Assembly (NCBI GenBank): GCA_016763815.1 | Contig: JAESTB010000428.1 | Span: forward strand, 1 to 18,947 | Source: Arenicella sp. | GTDB lineage: Bacteria; Pseudomonadota; Gammaproteobacteria; Arenicellales; Arenicellaceae | Reading direction: 5' to 3' | DNA: 18,947 nt | Shown here: in pieces, positions 6,945-14,055 of the stretch | How the letters are laid out: the number at the start of each line of letters is the position of its first letter | Numbering within the stretch: the stretch's first letter is position 1 | Position numbers and translations under genes: made by a program | The notes under the pieces: model-generated | Told to the model about the DNA's origin: nothing | Databases searched by the model: none | The model's input: the letters and a program-made list of their open reading frames with translations, nothing else

Positions 6945-8768
6945 ATGGAGAATAGTAAAATGATGAAAGTAACTCTCGACCTGCACAATAAAGCGTTAGA
7001 GCTGCGTAAATTGGGCACGATATTTCTATGTAAAAGCTTATGTGTTGCTGGCCTAGTTTTGGTGGTATCAAACCCTAGTTACTCACAAAGCACTGACAAA
7101 GGGTTTGGCCAAAACACTCCGATTGTTTGGAGCCCTCTACTGAGCTATTGTCAGCCAAATCAGCAGCCTCCTACTCCCGGCCATCCTGGGCCGCAGTTTC
7201 GTTTACCTGCGTCTCAACAAAAGCCAATGCCGCAACTAGGAATCAGTAGCAATAGTACTTCCGTGCAAACCGCTGAAACCTGCTTTCCAGAACCAAAATA
7301 TGATCCGTTTACATTGCCACCAGGCACGAATTTATTACCGAATGTCTATGTGGATATGTTGGATGGCACTGGGGAAAGCATGCCGAATACATTGCCCTCA
7401 ACACCGAACATTCCTTACAATTTACACGATGGACACCCAGTTGTAACCGCATTGAGTAATGCGATTTCACCGACTGATGATTTGCATTCAGTGGTGTTTG
7501 GTTTGGAAAAAAGTATTGCTGATAAAAATCAAGAAGGGGTCACTGAATGGCTCAAACTTGGCCGTAATATTCTTGAAGGCAATAAGATAAAAGATCGGCA
7601 CTACAGCGGTTTCCCAGTGCTGCATTACCAAGGTGGCACCAAAGAACAAATAGTCGACCCTAAAAGCAAAAAGGTGAAAGTACACCAGATTTGGTATGAT
7701 GAGCACATTGAGTCAGATACCGCGTTTTTGAACTTAAGTAAGCTTGACCCCGAGGATACGTGGACGATTGAATATACGGTTGATGTGCTCAATCGTGGCG
7801 AAGATGATTTTTCGCCATTCGTAATGTACTTTGATGACCCAAGTTTAACCCCCAAGGGAGGAAAGCCATTGCCTCATATTGGTATGGATCAATCGTTCTT
7901 CCCAATGCAGCAAGGGACTCGCACGGTCTTTAAAATTAAAATGACTCGAGCGAAATATTTAAATCTAATTTATACCTGGGGTTGGAGAATGCACCCACCG
8001 CGTATTCAGGCAATGGAAAACAGTAAGAAAATGTTTCCACCCTTAGGTGACGGTGTTGATACCAAAGGTAACCCAGTGGTTCGAAAGTCGGTATTGGCTT
8101 GGGAAAAGTCCGTGTTTACTAGCAATCCAAACGCTAGCGAAAAAAGAAAAGTGGACGTTATCTCAATGATTGGTGATTTATCACCAGCCAAAAGAATGTG
8201 GAATGCATTTAGAAGCGCACAGCATAAAGGTAACGATTGGATTAAACTTGCTGTCTATGCAACGTCGGCGAAAGACGCCTATTTTGATTGGCGTACTCGC
8301 TCACGTTTACCCGATGGGGTCGAGCCTGACCCAGAGTCTGATATAACCTTGCTTTACGTAAATAATACAATCTACGGTGAATTTGTTGACGAAGAAAAGC
8401 CACTGCAATTCGCAGAAGTTCGATGGCCTGAATGGAAAAAGCGTAATGATCATGAGCTGAAGGTAACCTTACATAATGGCGATTACTATCAACGAGCATA
8501 TGATAATGTTGATTTTGGTGGTGCACGAGGCTGGGAAAATCAATTTAAATCGTCGACTAAAGTTGGCGGGTCAGGGTGTTGGTTTACCTTTGGGCGCGCT
8601 CACTGGATGCAAAACATGTCGGCCATAATACTGGCACCTTCTCCCGGCGGTGTAGAAACTGAGAAGCATCAAGTTAGTATAAGGTTTAACTACGAGCCAT
8701 CGACAAGGTTGCGTTTTTATCAGTTTGACCCAATGCATCATGATGTGGGTATTTATAGTATTCACTAG
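6945..8768 (+). CDS. large exported protein of unknown family
   Basis: I do not recognise this 607-residue product. The N-terminus has a basic stretch, a hydrophobic core (FLCKSLCVAGLVLVVS) and a likely cleavage after PSYSQ around residue 48, so it is exported. The mature part begins with a Pro/Gln-rich region, then charged and aromatic sequence that looks beta-rich, with a block near IEYTVDVLNRGEDDFSPF and another at YTWGWRMHPPR. The C-terminus is FDPMHHDVGIYSIH. There is no heme motif, no multicopper motif and no clear catalytic signature. ATG 6945 follows GAGAGAG, but ATG 6960 with GGAG nine bases upstream is equally plausible. Its position between the two Sco-type genes, four bases after one and 16 before the other, suggests a structural or substrate-binding part of the same system. 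Confidence 0.7.
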   Translation: MENSKMMKVTLDLHNKALELRKLGTIFLCKSLCVAGLVLVVSNPSYSQSTDKGFGQNTPIVWSPLLSYCQPNQQPPTPGHPGPQFRLPASQQKPMPQLGISSNSTSVQTAETCFPEPKYDPFTLPPGTNLLPNVYVDMLDGTGESMPNTLPSTPNIPYNLHDGHPVVTALSNAISPTDDLHSVVFGLEKSIADKNQEGVTEWLKLGRNILEGNKIKDRHYSGFPVLHYQGGTKEQIVDPKSKKVKVHQIWYDEHIESDTAFLNLSKLDPEDTWTIEYTVDVLNRGEDDFSPFVMYFDDPSLTPKGGKPLPHIGMDQSFFPMQQGTRTVFKIKMTRAKYLNLIYTWGWRMHPPRIQAMENSKKMFPPLGDGVDTKGNPVVRKSVLAWEKSVFTSNPNASEKRKVDVISMIGDLSPAKRMWNAFRSAQHKGNDWIKLAVYATSAKDAYFDWRTRSRLPDGVEPDPESDITLLYVNNTIYGEFVDEEKPLQFAEVRWPEWKKRNDHELKVTLHNGDYYQRAYDNVDFGGARGWENQFKSSTKVGGSGCWFTFGRAHWMQNMSAIILAPSPGGVETEKHQVSIRFNYEPSTRLRFYQFDPMHHDVGIYSIH

Positions 8769-8784
8769 GGTGGTATCAACGACT

Positions 8785-9465
8785 ATGGTTCGATGGAAAA
8801 TATTTGGCTACCGCGGTTTAGGTGCGGTTTATGCGATAAAGAATGATCTCGCTAAACAGCGCTTATTTTCAGTGTTTTTTTGCGGACTGCTGTTCATATT
8901 GGGTGTTGAGCAGAGCCTCGCAGTTGAACCGAATAAGCCTCGATATCAAATTCGTGAAATTCAGAATACTCTTGATGAGGCTTTTACCCAGAAGGTCTCG
9001 CTGATTGAAGCTAATGGAGGCGCTGTTCAATTTTCTGATCTTGTCGCGGGGCATAAGCAACAGCCCGTTATCATGCAGTTTATTTTCACCAGTTGCGCTA
9101 ATGTTTGCCCGGTAATGAGTACAATATTGCGTGCGGTTCAGAAAGATCTTGTTGGTAAAGCACAGTTGATTTCGATTAGTATTGACCCTGAATTTGATGA
9201 CGCCGATGAGCTGCAAGACTATGCAAAGAAATTTGATGCACAATCGCATTGGCGTTTTTTTACCGGTGAGTTAAATGACATTATTCGTTTACAGAAGCAG
9301 GTTGATATTTATCAACAAAATAAAATGCGCCACCAAGCAGTGACCTTCTTCTTACTGAATCAGCGCTTGTTTCGACTCGATGGTCTACCGTCGAAAGAGG
9401 ATACTCTCGCCGAACTAGACAAAATGCTTGAAGAAACTCAACTAAGCGTATTGAGTCCCGGTTAA
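8785..9465 (+). CDS. Sco1/SenC family copper chaperone/thiol oxidoreductase
   Basis: Sco proteins bind copper and deliver it to extracytoplasmic copper sites, classically CuA of cytochrome oxidase, or act as thiol reductases. This 226-residue protein has the complete ligand set: FTSCANVCPV (Cys104, Cys108) and the distal His183 in MRHQAVTFF. The ISISIDPEFDDADELQDYA block is also typical. A hydrophobic segment near residues 28-43 (LFSVFFCGLLFILGVE) would be a signal peptide or membrane anchor. ATG 8785 is chosen because upstream ATGs lie inside the preceding gene; GGTGG (8769-8773) lies 11 bases upstream, which is rather far. It begins 16 bases after the unknown exported gene and ends 11 bases before the cytochrome fusion. 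No cytochrome oxidase gene is present in the window, so the local multicopper oxidase is the likely client. Confidence 0.9.
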   Translation: MVRWKIFGYRGLGAVYAIKNDLAKQRLFSVFFCGLLFILGVEQSLAVEPNKPRYQIREIQNTLDEAFTQKVSLIEANGGAVQFSDLVAGHKQQPVIMQFIFTSCANVCPVMSTILRAVQKDLVGKAQLISISIDPEFDDADELQDYAKKFDAQSHWRFFTGELNDIIRLQKQVDIYQQNKMRHQAVTFFLLNQRLFRLDGLPSKEDTLAELDKMLEETQLSVLSPG

Positions 9466-9476
9466 AACGCTAATTG

Positions 9477-11174
9477 ATGTTTTTTATGTTCGATAGAGAG
9501 CCTCTCATTTGTTTGATGATAAAAGCGACAATGTTGTTCTTGCTGTTTTTTCTTGTCATGAGTAAGGCGACGCTGGCGAATGATTTCCAAATTGGAAAGC
9601 GCTTTTATGAAAAAGGATTATTAGCTGACGGCACTCCCGTTAATGTGGTTTTACAAGGTGATATTGAGGCCGATGGGTACCTAATTAATTGTGCGTCTTG
9701 TCATCGTTCCAGTGGTTATGGCGATGGCGAAGGCGGCAATTATGTACCGCCCATTACTGGTCCCGTTTTATTTAATGACTATGCTCCCGAGCGGCAGTAT
9801 ATTTTTCGCAACCTTTACCAAGATGTCCAAACACCCACAACTCGGGCTCAAGTTCATGGTCTAAAACAGCGTGCTGCTTACACTGAGCAATTGTTGAATA
9901 GAGTTATTACCTCGGGCATCAATAGCGATGGTGAACAACTTTCGCCTCAGATGCCACGTTTCATGCTTGATAAGGCAACGCTGAAAGGGTTGACGGTATA
10001 CCTCAAAAGTTTAGGAGCGCAAAATCAAGATTCATTGCCAAAAATAGGGGTAGAGCCAGACATATTACACTTTGCGACTATTTTCACGCCTGATGTGAAC
10101 CTCGCTGAGAAGGCCGCCATCATGGCTGTATTTAATGCTTACTTTAAACGTAAAAATTTAAATACCATTGCAGCACAAAAAAAGCCAAACTACTCATCAG
10201 GCTATAAATCAGATTTTGTTTACGCACAAAGGCAATGGCAATTACATGAATGGCAACTGACTGGTTCTGCTGAACAATGGACTAAGCAGTTAGCGGCTTT
10301 TTATCAGGCACAGCCTGTGTTTTCGATACTTGGCGGTAAAGGTCAGCGCTGGCAAGCCATACATGAGTTTTGTGAACAGCGCAGCCTACCATGTCTATTT
10401 CCGAATACACCGTTGCCGGTCACCGCTAAGACAGGTGAATATACGCTGTATTTTTCAAAAGGCTTACAGGGCGAAGCCAATTCACTTGCAACGTATCTTG
10501 AGTCTTTAGCCGATGTATCACCCGTTCTGCAAATCTATCGTGCTAATAGTGTTGGAGAAGTTGCGGCAGAGTTTCTCGATAAGCGCTTGTCTAAAAAACA
10601 ATCGCCTAAGGTTATATCATCACACTTAATTGTTACTGAACAACAAATGTTAGATGCTGCGTTTTGGAAGCCGGTATTGGTGCAGAAAAAGACCTTAGTA
10701 CTTTGGTTAAACAGAGATGATTTCGCTACCCTACCTAGCTTAAACGGTAATAATTTGAAGCAAGCTTCTATCTTTGTGTCTGCATCGCTTATTGATTTAA
10801 AAAACAAGCCTCTTTCGCATCAGCGATACAATAAAGCCCTTTCATTTATTTGGCCTTGGGCACTGCCTAATCACGAACCTAAACGTTTATACCGTGCTCG
10901 CGCTTGGATGCGCTCTCGCGGTGTTCCGATAACACATGAACTAGAGCAACTTAATACTTTTTTTGTCCTTAATGTTGTCGACTACGCAATGCATGATTTA
11001 CTGGATCGATTCTCACGGAAATACAGTATTGAAATCATCGAACGCATTACAGAAAACGGACTAAATCCAGGTTTATATCGCACAATGTCACTCGGACCAA
11101 AACAGCGTTTCGCGGTTAGGAAAAACAGCATCCTCAATGCATCTTTGCTGATGCTTAAAGAGTCAAACAGGTAG
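9477..11174 (+). CDS. cytochrome c domain fused to a periplasmic-binding-protein-like domain
   Basis: A 565-residue exported protein. After a hydrophobic N-terminus (MLFLLFFLVMSKATLA) comes a class I-like cytochrome c domain with CASCH at residues 72-76, GDGEGG shortly after, and the probable axial Met159 in PQMPRFML. From about residue 190 the sequence changes to a fold resembling type I periplasmic binding proteins (branched-chain amino acid receptor type): alternating beta/alpha sequence such as PVFSILGGKGQRWQAIHEF, then LPCLFPNTPLP. This would join an electron carrier to a ligand sensor. Start choice is uncertain: TTG 9474, ATG 9477, ATG 9486 and ATG 9516 are all in frame and none has a strong ribosome site; 9516 gives the most compact signal peptide. 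It is the last gene of the run. The cytochrome part is firm; the second domain is by pattern only. Confidence 0.8.
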   Translation: MFFMFDREPLICLMIKATMLFLLFFLVMSKATLANDFQIGKRFYEKGLLADGTPVNVVLQGDIEADGYLINCASCHRSSGYGDGEGGNYVPPITGPVLFNDYAPERQYIFRNLYQDVQTPTTRAQVHGLKQRAAYTEQLLNRVITSGINSDGEQLSPQMPRFMLDKATLKGLTVYLKSLGAQNQDSLPKIGVEPDILHFATIFTPDVNLAEKAAIMAVFNAYFKRKNLNTIAAQKKPNYSSGYKSDFVYAQRQWQLHEWQLTGSAEQWTKQLAAFYQAQPVFSILGGKGQRWQAIHEFCEQRSLPCLFPNTPLPVTAKTGEYTLYFSKGLQGEANSLATYLESLADVSPVLQIYRANSVGEVAAEFLDKRLSKKQSPKVISSHLIVTEQQMLDAAFWKPVLVQKKTLVLWLNRDDFATLPSLNGNNLKQASIFVSASLIDLKNKPLSHQRYNKALSFIWPWALPNHEPKRLYRARAWMRSRGVPITHELEQLNTFFVLNVVDYAMHDLLDRFSRKYSIEIIERITENGLNPGLYRTMSLGPKQRFAVRKNSILNASLLMLKESNR

Positions 11175-11444
11175 AGACATGAATAATGTGATAATTGTCA
11201 CCATAATGTTGGCTGTCACGATCAAAGCATTGATTACATAAAGTGCTGACAACTTAATTCTATTCGCCAGATAGCTCGGGTAAGAACGTTTATAAACGAT
11301 ATCGCGTTCCGCCAGAAATCTTCGCTTACTCAAAGCAAACGCTCTTTCTAAATACAAATTAGCGAAACAAAAAATCAACAACGCCTTTATTTTAAGGAGT
11401 GCCTGTCCTTTACTGTTTCTTTGATTGTATCTGACAACGGTCAT
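11163..11444 (-). CDS. doubtful small membrane protein ORF
   Basis: A 93-codon minus-strand ORF fills most of the gap between two convergent genes and overlaps the cytochrome fusion gene by 12 bases. The product would have a basic N-terminus, a hydrophobic segment (ALLIFCFANLYL), a charged middle, and a C-terminal membrane-like helix (ALIVTANIMVTIITLF). I recognise no family. No ribosome site precedes its ATG, and AT-rich intergenic DNA easily produces hydrophobic reading frames, so it may not be a gene. Confidence 0.25.
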   Translation of the reverse strand: MTVVRYNQRNSKGQALLKIKALLIFCFANLYLERAFALSKRRFLAERDIVYKRSYPSYLANRIKLSALYVINALIVTANIMVTIITLFMSLPV

Positions 11445-11477
11445 GCAGATATTTTAGCGTAATAGTGTGAAGTCAAT

Positions 11478-11522
11478 AATTAAGGCCGAGCAGCGATTTC
11501 ACCTTGCAACTCGGTCTTAATT
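11478..11522. terminator. hairpin terminator between convergent genes, probably bidirectional
   Basis: AATTAAGGCCGAG (11478-11490) pairs with CTCGGTCTTAATT (11510-11522) through 13 positions with one G-T wobble and a 19-base loop. The AT-rich outer stem gives a U-rich 3' arm on both strands. It lies 19 bases past the end of the minus-strand gene and about 300 bases past the end of the plus-strand operon, so it most directly serves the minus-strand gene. Confidence 0.65.
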
Positions 11523-11541
11523 GATCATCAGCTTGGTTTGA

Positions 11542-13563
11542 TTACTCTACCAGTCTCCATGCGCCATAAGGAGTTTGCGCGACTACCAAGCTTGGCTCAC
11601 TACCACCGGTAACGTACCATTCATTTCTATAAGCTTTGCCATCAATTGTGTCGATGACAAGCGTATTGGGTTGATCGTACACCGTAGTGACATTCCATAA
11701 AGAGTCGTTACCACCACCGCCTGCATCCGGATCGGTAGCCACACATGATGCGTCAGGCATCTCGCCAGTTGGGCGCCAAACACCATTGGCATCAGCGGCA
11801 TAGACGACGCTTGGTGAATCACCAGCGCTTACCTGCCAACCATTAATATATTCTTCACAATTGGCATTATCAATGACCGCTTGACTAGGTTGGTAAAGGG
11901 TCGCTGGGTTCCAGTAACCTTCTTTTATTGGGTCTGGAATCGTGTGTGGTGAAGAGTTTAACGTACATCCATTGGTATCTATGTTTAGTTCTATGCTTAG
12001 GCTTAATGACTCATAAGCTGAATCTAGCGATGCGGCAATCGACTGTAACAGCGTATTCGCCTCGGTAGTGCAATCGGAGGTACCGTCAGAGGTAACTAAT
12101 TGTGTGAATGAGCCGTTTACATCAATGGCAGTTTCGTTGTTCGGTAATACAAATTCGTGAACATCATCAGCACCAAAACTATCTTTGGTTTGAACTCGGA
12201 CGGTGCCAGAGTGTGTGTTTGAAAAATAGATTTCTTTTCGCGCGCTATTATCTGTTTGACCACCTTCACCGAGTTCATAAACTGGCAGCTGCACTAATAT
12301 TTTTTCCAATACTTTACCGAAATCATTACGATAAGATATGCTTCCATTTGATGCCAAGATAGCAAATTCTTGCATGGCAGAAGCTTTAGCATTGTCAATT
12401 CTGGCTTGGGTATAAAGACCGTAGGACATTAATAAATCCAAATAGTTATTGATATCGGCGGCTGTTATTTGACTATCGTAAGAGGTGCTTGGGTTATTCG
12501 ATGCTAGCGTTAGCCGGTTGGTTACATCTGGGATTTGCCGAATATACCGTGAGCCAAAATCATTTTGCTGTGTGAAGCACATCGGGTCATCTTCAAGTCC
12601 TTCAGTAATCGCCACACAGTGGTCAAAGACGGTTTGGTTGTTAAGCACCTGATCTTTCGCTGCGTAAGGTCCACGGTTATACATAAATGACATTATCATT
12701 GATAATGCATCGGGGTCTTTAGACTGTTGAAGAAAAAGATGCATGGAATCTTGCGATGAATCAGAACCCTGATTCCACGGTAGGGAGCCGCTTACAATGG
12801 CTAATGCTGAGCCGTTATAAAATCCACTGCTTACGGCTGACCCCAGAATGTTTCGGGCCGGGCCATTGTTAGAACTTAGAATTCGTTTCGGGTCTATGCC
12901 GGCATAAGGAATTGGGAAGCCTCCACCAACAATACCTTGGAGCTCTGAAAATGCACTGCCAGGGTATTCGATTTGTAAAACACCATCATCGTCTAGCACT
13001 GAGCTCATTGGGTTATCGGGTAGGTCTCCGCCTAAGGAACTTTCTTGTAGGCCTTTAGAAACAAAATAGTTAGGGTTCATTTGTCGATCAAAATAGTCGC
13101 CAAACATTTCCCCTGTCGCAAAGGGTTGGGACAAATCAAATGTACCAGTAGGGCCCTTTTTTAGACCATGTTGCATTTGAATACGGCTTGACCCACTGGC
13201 ATGAGCGAAGGCAATGGCCCACAGCTTGTGCTCGATGATAGTTGCTGTTGACGGAACGTCCAAAACGCTCATATTAACGGTTGCTGGAAATTGATTTTGC
13301 CAATCAATATTGTAAAACTGTCCGGGGTTGTTACAGTTTTCTCGATCAATATCATAGCCGCCATCAGGCGTCGGAAATATTTCGCAATGATAGTTTACGG
13401 TAATGTTTGTAGCCAATTTGATTGTGTAATCAACTGCCCCGCTAGTCTTTGGCAAGAGCTCTTGATACTGGGCCTCGGTAATGAGGATTGAGGCGCTGAC
13501 AGGAGCGCATAAATTCAAACTAAGCGTGAGTAGGGCTACCTTAGCAATCGTTCTCATGTTCAT
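11542..13563 (-). CDS. secreted lysozyme/transglycosylase-like protein with two C-terminal CBM5/12-like modules
   Basis: A 673-residue protein with a clear signal peptide (MRTIAKVALLTLSLNLCAPVSAS). The central part has two short motifs like those of lytic transglycosylases and GH23 enzymes: KGLQESSL (residues 170-177, Glu174 a candidate catalytic acid) and MYNRGP (294-299), like the AYNAGP block. The C-terminus has two tandem related modules, about 550-602 and 623-672. Each runs W-N-x-x-T-x-Y, then a W(Q/Y)V-(S/T)-x-G motif and a terminal (V/A)WR, the layout of chitin-binding CBM5/12 domains. A Gly-rich linker (DAGGGGND) separates them. It is divergent from the giant chitinase and shares its control region. 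I infer a chitin- or peptidoglycan-directed role; GH23-type chitinase activity is possible but unproven. ATG 13563 has only a weak ribosome site; ATG 13557 is an alternative. Confidence 0.72.
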   Translation of the reverse strand: MNMRTIAKVALLTLSLNLCAPVSASILITEAQYQELLPKTSGAVDYTIKLATNITVNYHCEIFPTPDGGYDIDRENCNNPGQFYNIDWQNQFPATVNMSVLDVPSTATIIEHKLWAIAFAHASGSSRIQMQHGLKKGPTGTFDLSQPFATGEMFGDYFDRQMNPNYFVSKGLQESSLGGDLPDNPMSSVLDDDGVLQIEYPGSAFSELQGIVGGGFPIPYAGIDPKRILSSNNGPARNILGSAVSSGFYNGSALAIVSGSLPWNQGSDSSQDSMHLFLQQSKDPDALSMIMSFMYNRGPYAAKDQVLNNQTVFDHCVAITEGLEDDPMCFTQQNDFGSRYIRQIPDVTNRLTLASNNPSTSYDSQITAADINNYLDLLMSYGLYTQARIDNAKASAMQEFAILASNGSISYRNDFGKVLEKILVQLPVYELGEGGQTDNSARKEIYFSNTHSGTVRVQTKDSFGADDVHEFVLPNNETAIDVNGSFTQLVTSDGTSDCTTEANTLLQSIAASLDSAYESLSLSIELNIDTNGCTLNSSPHTIPDPIKEGYWNPATLYQPSQAVIDNANCEEYINGWQVSAGDSPSVVYAADANGVWRPTGEMPDASCVATDPDAGGGGNDSLWNVTTVYDQPNTLVIDTIDGKAYRNEWYVTGGSEPSLVVAQTPYGAWRLVE

Positions 13564-13678
13564 GATTTTTATACCTATTAGTTTTTTGAAACTTTAATTC
13601 GACTCTAGTTAGAGAACAGAGTTTTAGCTCCCTTTTGCTCGTACCAATGGCCGATTCGAGGAAACCGTACATTTGTAA

Positions 13679-13690
13679 GACAACGTTGTC
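13679..13690. promoter_or_regulatory. NagR-like operator, copy 1
   Basis: GACAACGTTGTC is a perfect 12-base palindrome. It overlaps a possible minus-strand promoter (TTGACA as the complement of 13687-13692, then a weak TACGGT 17 bases on) for the lysozyme-like/CBM gene. The sequence matches, from memory, the core of the LacI-family NagR box that controls GlcNAc and chitin use in Shewanella and Xanthomonas relatives. Confidence 0.65.
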
Positions 13691-13732
13691 AATACGTAAA
13701 AGCAAGAGTTTTGATCATTTTCAAATAAACAT

Positions 13733-13744
13733 GACAACCTTGTC
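13733..13744. promoter_or_regulatory. NagR-like operator, copy 2 (imperfect)
   Basis: GACAACCTTGTC is the same element with one central base changed (CG to CC), so the symmetry is broken at one pair. Its centre lies 22 bases, about two helical turns, from copy 3 and 54 bases from copy 1, so proteins bound at copies 2 and 3 would sit on the same face of the DNA. Confidence 0.6.
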
Positions 13745-13753
13745 TTTTTTATT

Positions 13754-13767
13754 TGACAACGTTGTCA
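13754..13767. promoter_or_regulatory. NagR-like operator, copy 3
   Basis: TGACAACGTTGTCA is a perfect 14-base palindrome and the best of the three copies. It contains a TTGACA hexamer (13753-13758) and lies just upstream of a candidate promoter for the chitinase gene, so a bound repressor would block it. Confidence 0.7.
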
Positions 13768-13772
13768 TATTG

Positions 13773-13800
13773 TTGTTTCATAATTGCTGATCGACATAAT
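13773..13800 (+). promoter_or_regulatory. candidate sigma-70 promoter for the chitinase gene
   Basis: TTGTTT (13773-13778) and CATAAT (13795-13800) are 16 bases apart, directly downstream of operator copy 3. An alternative uses TTGACA at 13753 with CATAAT at 13779, but the spacing of 20 is too long. The start would leave a leader of about 250 bases. Weak evidence. Confidence 0.3.
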
Positions 13801-14055
13801 TTAGCCGTAATGCTTAATTCGGTAGTGGTGTTTTTTTGCTCCGCGTAACGAATATCTCTTATTCCGTTACTCGAGCCGGTGAATGTAGCCTCTATTATTC
13901 AGGCATGGCGGCGTAACTTAATTTAGTTAATCGATTGAGAGCAGCAACATAAAAATAGATAGCTTGGACTACCGAGCAGGCGAAAGAATTAGAGTTTCTT
14001 TTGCTAGTGATTACGTATCAAACCAGTATGCCCCCAGCCATAGGAGAGTTAAAGG

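Larger units (their letters stand above)
13564..14055. other. 492-base divergent control region
   Basis: No coding frame is evident. It holds three operator-like palindromes (13679-13766) and a weak candidate promoter. A leader of about 250 bases then precedes the chitinase gene. Within the leader, GTAACG-AATA (13846-13855) can pair with TATT-C-CGTTAC around one bulged C. The hairpin has no downstream U-run, so it is not an intrinsic terminator. I saw no match to cyclic-di-GMP, cobalamin, purine or glycine riboswitch cores. AGGAG at 14042-14046 is the ribosome site for the chitinase start. Confidence 0.7.

Noticed and set aside
6945..8768. LodA-like quinoprotein (lysine epsilon-oxidase) identity for the unknown exported protein
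   Set aside because: The cluster has an oxidase/flavoprotein flavour that recalls lodAB, but I see no LodA sequence motifs, and the flavoenzyme here resembles amino acid oxidases rather than LodB.
8725..8784. Upstream extension of the canonical Sco gene to ATG 8725
   Set aside because: The added residues overlap the preceding gene's C-terminus in another frame and push the signal/anchor segment too far inward.
8869..9249. 126-codon minus-strand ORF
   Set aside because: It lies fully antisense to the canonical Sco gene, whose catalytic residues are intact; the translation shows no domain and no ribosome site.
13846..13872. GTAACG hairpin as an intrinsic terminator
   Set aside because: The T-run lies before the hairpin on the plus strand, and no U-run follows it on either strand.
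13800..14055. Cyclic-di-GMP riboswitch upstream of the chitinase
   Set aside because: Such elements precede some chitin-related genes, but the core CACGCACAG-GCAAACC and GGTAGCGGGG-like segments are absent.
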